Source of the DNA: Terriglobia bacterium
GTDB lineage: Bacteria > Acidobacteriota > Terriglobia > Bryobacterales > Bryobacteraceae
Assembly: GCA_021324615.1 (NCBI GenBank)
Contig: JAJPIT010000031.1
Coordinates: forward strand, 1-64,000
Direction: 5' to 3'
DNA: 64,000 bases
How positions within the stretch are numbered: the stretch's first letter is position 1; every line of letters starts with the position of its first letter. The notes beneath the pieces are model-generated. The model saw only the letters and a list, made by a program, of their open reading frames with translations, had not been told where the DNA came from and ran no database searches. Below, piece by piece: positions 7,903 through 18,913 of the stretch. Position numbers and translations under genes: made by a program.

Positions 7903-10449
7903 ATGTCGTCGAAATCTGCCGTTTTCGTTGCTTTTTGCGCCGTATTTTGCGTTTTCGCGCAGGAGGAGCCGCCGCAGGCCGGCGGCGGGCGCGGCGCGGC
8001 CGGAGGCGCCGGCGGGGGAGCTTTAGCGGCGCCCAATCCGCAAGCCTTCGACCGGGTGATCCCCAAGGACGCGAAAGCGAAAAAGGGCCTGTTCACCGTC
8101 TATCAGGTGGGCGAGCGCTACTACTACGAGATTCCCAAGGCCGAGCTCGGCAAGCAATATTTGTGGAATACGCAGATCGCCAAGACCACGCTCGGGGCCG
8201 GCTATGGCGGCAGCGAACTGACCAATCGCGTGGTTGCCTGGGAGCAGCGCGGCAATCGCGTCTATCTCCGCGACATCAATTTCGGCATCACCGCGCGTCC
8301 CGACTCGCCGATCGCGGAAGCGGTGAAGGACGCCAACAACGACACCATTATTCTGGCCTTCAATGTCGCCGCCTATCATGACGGCAATCCGGTCATCGAG
8401 GTCAGCCGCCTGTTCACCACCGACGTGGCCGAGTTCAGCGCGCGCCAGCGGCTGGGCGCGACGGCGTTCGACGCCTCGCGCTCCTACATCGATCACATCT
8501 CCGCCTTTCCGGAAAACATCGAGGTGGATGCGGCGGCGACCTACACGCGCAACAACAACGCGCCGGCGGCGGCGGGCGGGCGCGGCGGCGGCCTGGGCGT
8601 GTCGCCGATGCGCGGCTCCAGCGCGACCGTGGTGCTGCACCACAGTATGGTGCGGCTGCCGGAGCATCCGATGATGCCGCGGCTGTTCGACGCCCGGGTC
8701 GGCTATTTCACCACCCAGCAGCTCGATTACACCGCCGACGATTACCGCGCCAAACAGGTGCGCTACATCGCGCGCTGGCGCCTGGAAAAGAAAGATCCCA
8801 ACGCCGAAATTTCCGAGCCGGTGAAGCCCATCGTTTATTACATTGATTCGGCCACGCCCAAAAAATGGGTGCCGTGGCTGAAGAAAGGCGTGGAGGATTG
8901 GAACGAGGCCTTTGCCGCCGCGGGATTCCGGAACGCCATCATCGCCAAGGATGCTCCGACGCCGCAGGAGGATCCGGACTGGAGCCCGGAGGACGTGCGC
9001 CACAGCGTCATCCGCTGGCTGCCTTCGACGGTGGAAAACGCCAGCGGCCCGCACATCTCCGATCCGCGCACGGGCGAAATTCTGAACGCGGACATTCAGT
9101 TCTACCACAACGTGATGAATCTGGCGCGGGACTGGTATTTCGTGCAGGTGGGCCCGCTTGATCCGCGCGCGCAAAGACTCCCGCTGCCGGACGATCTGAT
9201 GGGCCGGCTGCTGGAATACGTGGTCGCGCACGAAGTCGGCCACACGCTGGGTTTCCAGCACAACATGAAAGCCAGCTCGATGTATCCGGCCGATAAAGTC
9301 CGCGACCGGGATTGGGTTCACAAGATGGGCCACACCCCGTCGATCATGGATTACTCGCGGTTCAACTACGTGGCCCAGCCGGAGGATCACATCGATGTCG
9401 CCGATCTGATCCCGCGCATCGGCCCCTACGATATCTGGGCCACCAAGTGGGGCTACATGCCGATTCCCGGCGCGAAGACGCCCAATGACGAGCGGCCCGT
9501 GCTGGATAAGATGGCGCGCGAGCAGGACTCGACGCCGTGGTACCGTTTTTCGACCGCCGACTCGGAGGGCTCCGATCCGGGCGAAGAGACCGAAGCGGTG
9601 GGCGACGCCGACGCGGTCAAATCCACGGCGATGGGGTTGAAGAATCTCCAGCGCGTGGAGAAAATGCTGATGCCGGCCACGGCCTGGAAGGAAGGCGAAA
9701 CCTACGAGGATCTGGACGAGCTGTACGGCCGCATGATCAGCCAGTGGCAACTGGAGATGAATCATGTGGCGCAGATCGTCGGCGGCTTTAACAGCCAGGA
9801 AAAGATGGTGGGACAGGAGGGGCGCATCTTCACCCTGATTCCCAGGGCGCGCCAGCAGGAAGCCGTGAAATTTCTGATCGACAACGCCTTCGCCACGCCG
9901 CTGTGGATGGTCGATCCGGAAATTCTCCGCCGCATCGAGCCGGCCGGCGTGCTCGCGCGGATCCGCGATGCGCAGGCTTCGGTGTTGAACACCCTGTTCA
10001 ACGATCAGCGTTTCGCGCGCCTGATCGAGCAACAGACCATCGACGGATCGGCGGCCTACCCGGCGGCCGAGTTCCTGGCGGCGGTCCGCGAAGGGGTGTG
10101 GAAGGAACTGGAGTCGCCGCGGGTGAAGATCGACGCCTACCGCCGCAATCTGCAAAACGCCTACCTGGAGATCGTGAACACCAAGCTGAACGGAGCGCCG
10201 GCGGCGGGCCGCGGAGGCAACGGCGGGCGCGGCGGGCGTCCGCCGGAGAGGAGCGACGACGAAAAGCCGTTTTTCCGCGCCGAGCTGCGCGCGCTGAATT
10301 CCGCCATCGCCGCGGCGATTCCCAAGGCCGCCGATCACGATACGCGCGCGCATCTGGAAGGCGCGCGGGATCAGATCGCCAGGATCCTCGATCCGAAATT
10401 CCTGCCGCCGGCGCCGGCGGTCGCGGCGGGCGGGCGCGGGGGCCAGTAA
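7903..10449 (+). CDS. Secreted zinc metalloprotease (DUF5117/DUF4953 type)
   Basis: An 848-residue secreted zincin. A signal peptide (1-20) is followed by a Gly/Ala-rich linker, then the DUF5118 and DUF5117 N-terminal modules (about 45-290), and the DUF4953 catalytic part. The zinc site is HEVGHTLGFQHN starting at His443, the extended HExxHxxGxxH form of the metzincin clan, with a following Met-turn-like SIMDYSRF. A Gly-rich segment (GRGGNGGRGGR) and a C-terminal GGRGG tail flank the last helical region. The family is widespread in Bacteroidota and Acidobacteriota as presumed extracellular proteases; specificity is unknown. The gene is divergent from bluB across 68 bp and ends 11 bp from the convergent larE gene. 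Confidence 0.9.
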   Translation: MSSKSAVFVAFCAVFCVFAQEEPPQAGGGRGAAGGAGGGALAAPNPQAFDRVIPKDAKAKKGLFTVYQVGERYYYEIPKAELGKQYLWNTQIAKTTLGAGYGGSELTNRVVAWEQRGNRVYLRDINFGITARPDSPIAEAVKDANNDTIILAFNVAAYHDGNPVIEVSRLFTTDVAEFSARQRLGATAFDASRSYIDHISAFPENIEVDAAATYTRNNNAPAAAGGRGGGLGVSPMRGSSATVVLHHSMVRLPEHPMMPRLFDARVGYFTTQQLDYTADDYRAKQVRYIARWRLEKKDPNAEISEPVKPIVYYIDSATPKKWVPWLKKGVEDWNEAFAAAGFRNAIIAKDAPTPQEDPDWSPEDVRHSVIRWLPSTVENASGPHISDPRTGEILNADIQFYHNVMNLARDWYFVQVGPLDPRAQRLPLPDDLMGRLLEYVVAHEVGHTLGFQHNMKASSMYPADKVRDRDWVHKMGHTPSIMDYSRFNYVAQPEDHIDVADLIPRIGPYDIWATKWGYMPIPGAKTPNDERPVLDKMAREQDSTPWYRFSTADSEGSDPGEETEAVGDADAVKSTAMGLKNLQRVEKMLMPATAWKEGETYEDLDELYGRMISQWQLEMNHVAQIVGGFNSQEKMVGQEGRIFTLIPRARQQEAVKFLIDNAFATPLWMVDPEILRRIEPAGVLARIRDAQASVLNTLFNDQRFARLIEQQTIDGSAAYPAAEFLAAVREGVWKELESPRVKIDAYRRNLQNAYLEIVNTKLNGAPAAGRGGNGGRGGRPPERSDDEKPFFRAELRALNSAIAAAIPKAADHDTRAHLEGARDQIARILDPKFLPPAPAVAAGGRGGQ

Positions 10450-10460
10450 GAATCTGCGCG

Positions 10461-11270
10461 TTACGACAGGACCGCGTTGAGCGATCCCTGGCGGTAGCCC
10501 TCGAGATCGAGCGTTACGTAATGAAAACCGAGCGCCTTAAAAATGGCCGTGAATTTCCGCGCCATTTCCAGACTCAGTGCGCGGCCGAGCTCCTCCGGCG
10601 CGATCTCGATGCGCACCACCTCGCCGTGAAAGCGCACGCGGAACTGCCGGAACCCGAGCGCGCGGAGGGCGTCCTCGCCGCGGTCGACCGTTTTCACGTT
10701 CTGGATCGTCACGGGCGTGCCATAGGGAATCCGCGAGCTCAGACAGGCCGATGCCGGCCGGTCCCAGGTTTCCAGACCGGCGCGCCGCGATAGTTCGCGG
10801 ATCTCCGCCTTGGCCAGCCCGGCCTCGACCAGCGGCGCCTTTACCTGATGGAGCTTTGCCGCGCGCTGCCCCGGCCGGTAATCGCCCAAATCGTCGACGT
10901 TCACGCCGTAGATCACGTGCGCGATGCCGCGGGCGCGGGCGAGCTCGTCAAGACGGGTGAACAGTTCGTCCTTGCAGTAAAAACAGCGGTCGCGGTCGTT
11001 CTTGACGTAATCGGGATTTTCGAACTCGCGCGTGGCGATGTACTCGTGCCGGATGCCGTGGGCTTTCGCGAACTCCCCGGCGTCGCGCCGGTGCGATTCG
11101 GCCAGCGAGGCCGAGTCCGCGGTGACGGCCAGCGCGGCCTGGTCCAAGGTTTGCTTGGCCGCCCAGGCCAGATAGGCGGAGTCCGCGCCGCCGGAATAGG
11201 CGACGATCACCGAGCCCATGGCGCGCAGGTCCGAAAACAGCTGGTCCTGCTTGGCCTGGAGCGCATCCAT
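10461..11270 (-). CDS. larE: ATP-dependent sacrificial sulfur transferase LarE
   Basis: LarE is a PP-loop enzyme that adenylates the nickel-pincer precursor and donates sulfur from its own cysteine, which becomes dehydroalanine. The 269-residue product has the PP-loop VAYSGGADSAYLA at the N-terminus, the substrate segment YCKDELFTRL, and CLSSRIPYG, where the sacrificial Cys of the well-studied LarE is located. The ATG at 11270 was chosen because the upstream extension lies in the intergenic gap after thiC. It follows thiC by 26 bp on the same strand and is probably co-transcribed. No larB, larC or larA is visible in this window, so the cofactor pathway must be completed elsewhere, or the protein serves another sulfur-insertion role. 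Confidence 0.9.
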   Translation of the reverse strand: MDALQAKQDQLFSDLRAMGSVIVAYSGGADSAYLAWAAKQTLDQAALAVTADSASLAESHRRDAGEFAKAHGIRHEYIATREFENPDYVKNDRDRCFYCKDELFTRLDELARARGIAHVIYGVNVDDLGDYRPGQRAAKLHQVKAPLVEAGLAKAEIRELSRRAGLETWDRPASACLSSRIPYGTPVTIQNVKTVDRGEDALRALGFRQFRVRFHGEVVRIEIAPEELGRALSLEMARKFTAIFKALGFHYVTLDLEGYRQGSLNAVLS

Positions 11271-11296
11271 AACTCCAGTATAAGTTCGGCGGCCGG

Positions 11297-12690
<1,394 letters not shown>

Positions 12691-12822
12691 CTAGCGCCTG
12701 CCTTGCGGGGTGGGATTGCCCGGGCGGGCGCGGGTTAAGCTGGGAGCGGGGGGCGGGCCGGGCGGCGGGTCGGGCTGCTACGCATCCCGGGATCTTTTCT
12801 CCCAAAAACGGTAAGGAGCGGC

Positions 12823-12851
12823 TTGCGGGCCCTGTTCAAGTTCTGTATTAT
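12823..12851 (+). promoter_or_regulatory. Sigma-70 promoter of the sensor kinase
   Basis: TTGCGG (12823-12828) and TATTAT (12846-12851) are separated by exactly 17 bases. It would start transcription near 12858 and give a leader of about 70 bases ahead of the kinase ATG at 12929. Confidence 0.55.
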
Positions 12852-12928
12852 CAACCAAAAGGGTCGATGGGGGGTTGGTCTTCAACTTGCTCTCGTCCTG
12901 GATGGGTTTGTGTCTCGCGGCTAAGACC

Positions 12929-15900
12929 ATGAGGGAGTTGAAGCAGCAACTCGTCAGCGCCCTGGCGGTGATTCTCACCGTGGCGGCGGTGATTGCGGCG
13001 GGACTGAACTTTCAACAGCAGAGCCGGGTTCACCTGACCGACGACGGCGTGAGCTGGGTGGACCGCCCCGCCCCGGACGGCCAAAGCACCCGCGTGGTCG
13101 CCGTGCACGTCGCCCCGGGCAGCCCCGGAGAAAAAGCCGGCATTCATCCGGGAGACGTTCTGGTTTCCATCGAAGGAGTGAAGATCGAGCACGCCTCCGA
13201 CGCCACCGAAGTGCTGACCCGGCTGGGAGCCTGGCAAAAGGCCGAATATCAGATCCTGCACGGCGGCGTGCAGGTTCCCGCCAATGTCATCACCGCGGAA
13301 GCCGAGCGGGACTCCACGCTTTTTTACCTTTACGCCGACGGCGCGGTGTATCTGGCCATCGGCCTGTTCGTGTATTTCCGCCGCAGCGGCGCGCCGCGCG
13401 CCTTCCATTTTTTCCTGCTGTGCCTGGCGAGCTTCGTGATGAGCACGTTCCATTACACCGGCAAGCTCAACGCCTTCGACCAGGCGATCTACCTGGGCAA
13501 CGTGGTGGCGGGTTATCTGGCGCCGATGCTGTTTCTGCATTTCTGCTTCGTCTTTCCCGAACCGCAGAAATGGATCCGGCGGCGCGGCGCGGCGCTGCTG
13601 ATCTATCTGCCCGGTCTGGCGCTGCTCGGCGGGCATCTGGGGTTCGCCACCGGCTGGCTCACCACGCAGGCGCCGCTGCTGGAGCTGCGCTGGCTGCTGG
13701 ACCGGGTCTGGATGATCTTCCTGAGCGCCAGCTACGCGTCCGGCGGAATCGTCCTGGCCTTCCAGATGCGGCGCGCCGAAGACCCCATCGTCCGCCGGCA
13801 GCTCACCTGGCTGCGCAACGGCGCGCTCATCGGCATTCTGCCGTTCACGATTCTCTACGTCGTTCCGTACGCGTTCGGAGTCGCGCCGAACCACGCCATG
13901 AACCTGGCGGTTCTTTCTCTTCCGATGATCCCGCTGACGTGGGCCTATGCCATCCTGCGCTACCGGCTCATGGACGTGGACGTGATTTTCCAGCAGGGCT
14001 ACGTGTATACGCTGGCGACACTGGCCGTGCTCGGGATCCTCTACGGAATGATTTTCGCGGCCAAGAGCGCGGGGGATCTGAGCGGCACGGCGATGGTGGC
14101 GATCATCCTCATCGCGGCGTTCGTCTTTCAGCCCATCCGCAACTGGATTCAGGAGCAGCTCGACCGGTATTACTTCTACAGGGACCGCTACGACTACCGG
14201 CGCACGCTGATCGAGTTCGCGCGCGAGCTGGGCTCGCCCACCGATCTGGAGGCGATGCTGGAAAGCGTCGCCGACCGCCTGATCCGCACGCTGAGCATCC
14301 GTCATGTGGCGTTTTTCGTCTGGGATGAAGCAGAGGCGTCGTTCCGGCTGGAGCTGGCCAGCAATCGCCGCGGCCGGCAAACGGAAAATATTCCTTACGG
14401 CCTCGATCTGAGCTTTCTGCGGCCCAGTCCCGGCAAGCCGTACCTGTTCTTTGAGCGCACCCGCCATTCGCTGGACGTGGTCTCGCACGAAATGCCGGCT
14501 TCGGTGCGCCGCTCCATCGCGGAACTGGATCTGACCTACTATCTGCCTTGCTCGGCGCGGGGGCGCACCATCGCCTATCTTGGAGTGAGCCGGACCGAGG
14601 CCGGCGATTTCCTGTCGAGCGACGACGTCGAGCTGCTGGTCACGCTTTCGGGCTATGTCGGCATCGCCATCGACAACGCGATGCTGTACCGCTCGCTCAA
14701 GCACCAGGTCGCCGAATACGAGCGCCTCAAGGAGTTTTCGGAAAATATCGTCGAATCGATCAACGTCGGCATCCTGGCGGCGGACCTGAACGACTGCGTG
14801 GAAAGCTGGAACTCGCAGATCGAAAAGCTCACCGGCATTCCGCGCCAGGAGGCCATCGGGCGGCCGCTGGCCGAGCTTTTCCCGCCGGATCTTTGCCAGC
14901 AACTGGAAGCCGTGCGCGGCGAGCAGGAGATCCACAACATCTACAAATTTGTTCTGAAAAACGCCACGCTCAACATCGCCGTCGCGCCGCTGGTGTCGCG
15001 CGAAGGGCGCCGCATCGGCCGGCTGATTATCTTTGACGACGTCACCGACCGCGCCGAGCTGGAAAAGCGCCTGGTTCAGGCCGACAAGCTCAGTTCCATC
15101 GGCCTGCTGGCGGCGGGCGTGGCGCATGAAGTGAACACGCCGCTGGCGGTCATCTCGACGTATTCGCAGATGCTGGCCAAGCAGATTTCGGGCGACGCCG
15201 ACAAGGCTCCGCTGCTGGAAAAGATCGCGCGGCAGACCTTCCGCGCCAGCGAAATCGTAAACTCCCTGCTCAATTTTTCGCGCACCTCGCCCACCGAGTT
15301 TGTCAGCGTGGACCTGAACAAGGTGATTCGCGAGACGCTCACGCTGCTCGAACATCAACTGGCCAAAGCCGGCCTGGAGGTGAAGACGTCGTTTGAGGAG
15401 ACGCTGCCGCGCATCAAGGGAAATCCCGGAAAATTGCAGCAGGTCTTTCTGAATCTGTTTCTGAACGCCCGCGACGCGATGGAGTCCGGCGGAACGCTGG
15501 CGGTGCGCACGGCGGCCGAAGGCGATCGGGTCCGCGCCAGCGTCGCCGACTCCGGGGCGGGCATCGCTCCGGAAAATCTCGCCCGCATCTTCGATCCGTT
15601 CTTCACCACCAAAGGCGCGCGCAAGGGCACCGGACTGGGCCTTTCGGTCAGCTACGGCATCGTGCGCGAGCACGGAGGCGACATCAAGGTCGAAAGCACG
15701 CTCGGCGCGGGCACGCGATTTGAGCTTTCCTTTCCCCAGGCCGCGCGCAAGGCCGAAGCCGCGCCGGAGCCCGAATCGGCGGCGCAGCCGGGAGAAACCG
15801 CCGCCCCGGCTGCCGCGTCCGTTCCGGTGGTGCACTCTCCGGCTTCCCGCCCGGCTGCCGCTTCCGTTCCGGCCCCCGCATCTGTTCCGGCACCCCTATC

Positions 15901-15958
15901 TCCTTCCTCTCCCGCCTCCGTGCAGGTTCTTGCGCGATCCGACAGAATAGGGAGTTGA
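12929..15958 (+). CDS. Membrane sensor histidine kinase with PDZ, 7TM, GAF and PAS domains
   Basis: A 1009-residue hybrid-input sensor kinase. In order: an N-terminal membrane anchor (about 8-25), a PDZ domain (about 35-100, [20 protein letters not shown]), a multi-helix membrane block (about 115-330), a GAF domain (about 415-580), a PAS domain (about 600-700), a HisKA dimerisation helix with phospho-acceptor His near 732 ([11 protein letters not shown]), and a HATPase domain ([19 protein letters not shown]). A Pro/Ala-rich tail of about 65 residues with repeated ASVPAP units ends the protein. Its TGA overlaps the ATG of the following NtrC-type regulator, so the two form a translationally coupled pair. 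Possible earlier starts exist at 12875 (TTG) and 12902 (ATG). The extracytoplasmic PDZ suggests sensing of envelope peptides; this is inference. Confidence 0.9.
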   Translation: MRELKQQLVSALAVILTVAAVIAAGLNFQQQSRVHLTDDGVSWVDRPAPDGQSTRVVAVHVAPGSPGEKAGIHPGDVLVSIEGVKIEHASDATEVLTRLGAWQKAEYQILHGGVQVPANVITAEAERDSTLFYLYADGAVYLAIGLFVYFRRSGAPRAFHFFLLCLASFVMSTFHYTGKLNAFDQAIYLGNVVAGYLAPMLFLHFCFVFPEPQKWIRRRGAALLIYLPGLALLGGHLGFATGWLTTQAPLLELRWLLDRVWMIFLSASYASGGIVLAFQMRRAEDPIVRRQLTWLRNGALIGILPFTILYVVPYAFGVAPNHAMNLAVLSLPMIPLTWAYAILRYRLMDVDVIFQQGYVYTLATLAVLGILYGMIFAAKSAGDLSGTAMVAIILIAAFVFQPIRNWIQEQLDRYYFYRDRYDYRRTLIEFARELGSPTDLEAMLESVADRLIRTLSIRHVAFFVWDEAEASFRLELASNRRGRQTENIPYGLDLSFLRPSPGKPYLFFERTRHSLDVVSHEMPASVRRSIAELDLTYYLPCSARGRTIAYLGVSRTEAGDFLSSDDVELLVTLSGYVGIAIDNAMLYRSLKHQVAEYERLKEFSENIVESINVGILAADLNDCVESWNSQIEKLTGIPRQEAIGRPLAELFPPDLCQQLEAVRGEQEIHNIYKFVLKNATLNIAVAPLVSREGRRIGRLIIFDDVTDRAELEKRLVQADKLSSIGLLAAGVAHEVNTPLAVISTYSQMLAKQISGDADKAPLLEKIARQTFRASEIVNSLLNFSRTSPTEFVSVDLNKVIRETLTLLEHQLAKAGLEVKTSFEETLPRIKGNPGKLQQVFLNLFLNARDAMESGGTLAVRTAAEGDRVRASVADSGAGIAPENLARIFDPFFTTKGARKGTGLGLSVSYGIVREHGGDIKVESTLGAGTRFELSFPQAARKAEAAPEPESAAQPGETAAPAAASVPVVHSPASRPAAASVPAPASVPAPLSPSSPASVQVLARSDRIGS

Positions 15959-17412
15959 TGGCTGCCGCCGCCGATCTCACTCCGGATGCTCCGGGCCGCC
16001 GCGCCCGCGGGCGAATTCTGGTCATCGACGACGAGCCCGATATCCGCGAAAGTCTGGAAGCGCTGCTTTCCAGCGAAGGCTATCAGGTCGATCTGGCCAG
16101 CAACGCCGCCGAGGGCCACAAGCGGCTGGAACACTCCTCCTACGATCTGGTTCTTCTCGACCTGATGATGCCGGACAAAAGCGGCATGGAGGTGCTCGAG
16201 GAGATCCGCGCCCGCGACGCCGACACTCCGGTCTTCATGATCACCGCTTACGGTTCGGTGGAGGTGGCGGTAGAAGCGCTCAAGCGCGGCGCCAGCGACT
16301 ATTTTTCCAAGCCCTGGGACAACGAAAAACTGCTGATCGAGATCGACCGCATGATCTCGAAACGGCGGCTGGAGCGGGAAAACGTCGAGCTCAAGCGCGC
16401 CTTGAAGCAGCGCTACAGCTTCCCCAACATCGTCGGAAAGAGCGAGCGGATGCTGAAAATTCTCGACCTGGTCGCCCAGGTCGCCGCCAGCCGCGCCACC
16501 ATCCTGATCACCGGCGAAACCGGCACCGGCAAGGAGCTGATCGCCAACGCCATCCACGCGCATTCGGCGCGCGCCGAGCACGCTTTTGTTCCGGTCCACT
16601 CCGGATCGGTGCCGCCGGACCTGCTTGAATCCGCGCTGTTCGGCCACGTCAAGGGAGCCTTCACCGGGGCCGTCGCCGCGCGCAAGGGCTATTTTGAGAT
16701 CGCCAATCACGGCACCATTTTTTTCGATGAAATCGGCACCATCTCGCTGGAGACGCAGACCAAGCTGCTCCGCGTAATCCAGGAGCGGGAGTTTATGCCG
16801 CTGGGCTCGACCGAGACCGTGCGCGTCGACGTCCGCATCGTCGCCGCCACCAACGCCGATCTGAAGCGGCTGGTCGAGGAGGGCAAGTTCCGCGAGGATC
16901 TGTATTACCGGCTGAATGTCATCAACCTGGCGCTGCCGCCTCTGCGCGAGCGCAAGGAGGATATTCCGGCGCTGGTGGAGCACTTTTTCACCAAGTACTG
17001 CCGGGAAAACGAGAAGTTTCTCGATGAGAACGGCCGTTCGCGCCTGAACTTCGAGCCGGAGGCGATGCAGATTCTGATGGATCATCACTGGCCCGGCAAC
17101 GTGCGGGAGCTGGAAAACGTGGTGGAGCGCGCGGTGGTGCTGGCCTCCCAGCCGGTGGTGCCCGTCGATGTGCTGCCCGAGCACCTGCTTGAAGCCAAAG
17201 GCTTACGGATCCGGCGCGATGAAAGCGGCGGCCTCGCCCCCGACGCGTCCCTGTTTGAAATTGTCGCCGAGTTCGAGCGGAAGAAAATTATCGAGCAGTT
17301 GGAGGCCTCCGACTGGAGCCAGACGGCGGCGGCCGAGGCGCTGCACATCCCCTTATCCACGCTGAATCAAAAGATCAAGCGCCTCAACATTGAGATCCGC
17401 AAGAAGTCCTGA
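15958..17412 (+). CDS. NtrC-family sigma-54-dependent response regulator
   Basis: A 484-residue activator with a receiver domain (about 18-135, phospho-acceptor Asp68 in LVLLDLMMP), an AAA+ sigma-54 interaction domain with Walker A GETGTGKE, the GAFTGA loop that contacts sigma-54, and Walker B-like IFFDEIG, and a Fis-type helix-turn-helix at the C-terminus ([25 protein letters not shown]). The ATG overlaps the kinase stop as TGATG, with AGGGAG just upstream, so it should be phosphorylated by that kinase. An alternative TTG start lies one codon earlier. Target promoters would be of the -24/-12 type; I did not find a convincing one in the adjacent intergenic regions. Confidence 0.94.
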   Translation: MAAAADLTPDAPGRRARGRILVIDDEPDIRESLEALLSSEGYQVDLASNAAEGHKRLEHSSYDLVLLDLMMPDKSGMEVLEEIRARDADTPVFMITAYGSVEVAVEALKRGASDYFSKPWDNEKLLIEIDRMISKRRLERENVELKRALKQRYSFPNIVGKSERMLKILDLVAQVAASRATILITGETGTGKELIANAIHAHSARAEHAFVPVHSGSVPPDLLESALFGHVKGAFTGAVAARKGYFEIANHGTIFFDEIGTISLETQTKLLRVIQEREFMPLGSTETVRVDVRIVAATNADLKRLVEEGKFREDLYYRLNVINLALPPLRERKEDIPALVEHFFTKYCRENEKFLDENGRSRLNFEPEAMQILMDHHWPGNVRELENVVERAVVLASQPVVPVDVLPEHLLEAKGLRIRRDESGGLAPDASLFEIVAEFERKKIIEQLEASDWSQTAAAEALHIPLSTLNQKIKRLNIEIRKKS

Positions 17413-17466
17413 GCGCGCGCTCCAGCGGCGGGCGGCGCCAGTCAGCAGGGGCATGTTCCGTTCATC

Positions 17467-17486
17467 TTTTTCGGAAATCAGAACAA
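17467..17486. promoter_or_regulatory. Second copy of the TTGTTCTGA palindrome (operator candidate)
   Basis: This 20-bp segment matches the perfect palindrome at 18871-18890 at 16 of 20 positions, with the right arm TCAGAACAA identical and the left arm degenerate (TTTTTCGGA). It lies 71 bp upstream of the small gene at 17557, which neighbours the XRE/S24-like regulator, so it may be a weaker binding site for that regulator. Confidence 0.45.
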
Positions 17487-17556
17487 GCTCGCGCGCGACA
17501 CCCCCCTTTGGCATACCAAAAACCGCGGGCGGAGGCGTAAAATAAGGTAAAACAGG

Positions 17557-18027
17557 ATGCCACGATTCAAGCCCAAGGGCGTTCTGGAGCGAAGTGCGTC
17601 CGGGGATCTGTGGAAAAATACACTGTCGCGTATCCCGACGGTGTATGGCCGGCTGGCATACCTGGCGTCGCTGCGCGACCAGAACTCCGGCCTTTACCGG
17701 CATCACGGGCTGAGCACTCTTTTCGGCCGGGAAGAGAGCAGCAAGGCGCTGCGTGAAAGCCATGCCAGCACCTTTCAGGAATGGCTGAATTTATCGCTGG
17801 CGGAGAAGCATGCCGAGCTGATCGCGTATCTGGAAAACCTGGAAGAATCTCCGGCCTTGGTGCTGGAGCATTGGACCCGCGCCGGCTCCTACAAGCAACT
17901 GCTTCCGGATGGTGCGGGGAAGCCGGAAAGCGAGCTGTTTTCGCGGGAACTGGCGGCGCTGGTCGAGGTCCTCAAGGCCGGCTGGAGCGTGGCGGCGTCA
18001 AGCCCAGGGTCATCGCTACGCGGGTAA
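17557..18027 (+). CDS. Small protein of unknown function
   Basis: A 156-residue soluble protein I do not recognise. It is mostly helical, has no signal peptide or membrane segment, and contains the aromatic-rich segment SGLYRHHGLSTLFG and a middle helix LAEKHAELIAYLENLEES. The ATG is preceded by AAGG eight bases upstream. Its last 56 bases overlap the end of the convergent XRE/S24-like regulator gene, and its upstream region carries a near-copy of the palindrome found upstream of that regulator. That arrangement suggests the two genes form one locus, possibly with this gene under the regulator's control; function cannot be inferred from sequence. Confidence 0.75.
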   Translation: MPRFKPKGVLERSASGDLWKNTLSRIPTVYGRLAYLASLRDQNSGLYRHHGLSTLFGREESSKALRESHASTFQEWLNLSLAEKHAELIAYLENLEESPALVLEHWTRAGSYKQLLPDGAGKPESELFSRELAALVEVLKAGWSVAASSPGSSLRG

Positions 18028-18751
18028 TCTGCCCGATGACTTCAATTTCCGACGGGTAGGCGAACACCTCGGGATCCTCCAACGAGGCCGGATGCGGCTG
18101 CACGGTAAGCTGGCCCTCGCGCAGGCTGCACCAGCCCAAGCGGTAGCCTTCGCGGTCCTCCAGAAAATAGATGGGCCGCTCGAATTCAGTGGACCATCCG
18201 CCGGCGGCGATCCGGCGGCGGGTATCGTCGATGACCACCAGCGAACCGGGCGGGATGAGAGGGAACATGGACCAGTCTTCGGTTCCGATCAGGCCGTAGC
18301 GGAAATTCTTTAAATCAAGATGATTCAACAGCATGAGCGGCAGCTTTCCCCACCGCTGGATCAGCCGGCTCAAATAGACGGTGCGCGAAAGATCCAGGCC
18401 CGGGTCGATCGCCAGAGGCACCTGAACTTCGCCTTCATCGGGACGAAAACTCACCAGATGCGTCCGCGCGTGTTGGATGACATCGGCGTCGGCGGGCAGC
18501 TCGGGGAGGGAGACGCCATACCAGGAAAGGACTTCGTTGAAATCCAGGCGGTAGATGGCGCACAACGAGTACAGCCGGAAGACCGAGGGTATGGTCCCCT
18601 TGTTTTCAATATCGGCAAGCCGGCTGAGGGCAACGATGAACTCGTCGTTGTGATGGCGCGCGGCGATCCGTGCGCTCGCCTCCTCGACATCGCGGAACTT
18701 CAGCCGAAGGCGTTCCCTGACTCGCTTGAGTTTTTGGCCAGCATCCTCCAT
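17972..18751 (-). CDS. XRE-type regulator with S24-like C-terminal domain
   Basis: A 259-residue transcription factor. Residues 1-75 form a helix-turn-helix of the Cro/CI type (LKRVRERLRLKFRDVEEASARIAA, followed by EFIVALSRLADIENKG). The C-terminal part resembles the LexA/CI S24 domain: DWSMFPLIPPGSLVVIDD carries the Ser of the catalytic site, and IEVIGQITRVAM matches the closing strand. The Lys that completes the Ser-Lys dyad is not evident; the region reads EGYRLGWCSL, so self-cleavage is doubtful and the domain may only dimerise or bind a ligand. ATG 18751 was chosen because it begins the HTH. A strong promoter and two palindromes lie upstream, consistent with autoregulation. Confidence 0.82.
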   Translation of the reverse strand: MEDAGQKLKRVRERLRLKFRDVEEASARIAARHHNDEFIVALSRLADIENKGTIPSVFRLYSLCAIYRLDFNEVLSWYGVSLPELPADADVIQHARTHLVSFRPDEGEVQVPLAIDPGLDLSRTVYLSRLIQRWGKLPLMLLNHLDLKNFRYGLIGTEDWSMFPLIPPGSLVVIDDTRRRIAAGGWSTEFERPIYFLEDREGYRLGWCSLREGQLTVQPHPASLEDPEVFAYPSEIEVIGQITRVAMTLGLTPPRSSRP

Positions 18752-18792
18752 GATAGAGGGTCGGAACGCATCCTGTGGTGCGCGGGGATGCA

Positions 18793-18815
18793 AAACGTTC
18801 TCTCCGGGAACGTTT
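18793..18815. promoter_or_regulatory. GTTC-N7-GAAC inverted repeat at the regulator's transcription start
   Basis: A perfect 8-bp inverted repeat, AAACGTTC / GAACGTTT with a 7-base spacer, sits immediately downstream of the regulator's -10 box, about where transcription should begin. A protein bound here would block transcription. It shares GTTC...GAAC half-sites with the palindrome at 18871-18890. Confidence 0.5.
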
Positions 18816-18823
18816 ATGAGTCG

Positions 18824-18852
18824 ATTATAGCGGGGCGAAAGATGCCGGATCA
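18824..18852 (-). promoter_or_regulatory. Promoter of the XRE/S24-like regulator
   Basis: Minus strand: TTGATC (18852-18847), 17-base spacer, TATAAT (18829-18824). This is one of the best sigma-70 matches in the window. It gives a leader of about 65 bases before the ATG at 18751, and that leader contains the 18793-18815 inverted repeat. Confidence 0.65.
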
Positions 18853-18870
18853 AGGTACAATTTCGCCGGT

Positions 18871-18890
18871 CTTGTTCTGATTTCAGAACA
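18871..18890. promoter_or_regulatory. Perfect 20-bp palindrome between regulator and pheA
   Basis: TTGTTCTGA and TCAGAACAA form a perfect 9-bp inverted repeat around a TT spacer. It lies 19 bp upstream of the regulator's -35 box and 23 bp upstream of the putative pheA start, so a bound protein could affect either direction. A related site lies at 17467-17486. Confidence 0.6.
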
Positions 18891-18913
18891 AAATTATCCC
18901 TAAGAGGTGATTT

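Noticed and set aside
8023-10353. 776-residue frame antisense to the zincin
   Set aside because: Same cause. The sense strand carries the HEVGHTLGFQHN zinc site and a signal peptide.
14949-14957. TTGTTCTGA half-site inside the sensor kinase gene
   Set aside because: Single arm only, deep in coding sequence and far from a promoter; probably chance.
12851-15835. 994-residue frame antisense to the sensor kinase
   Set aside because: The sense frame has ordered PDZ, GAF, PAS, HisKA and HATPase domains; the antisense frame is Arg/Gln/His-rich with no domain.
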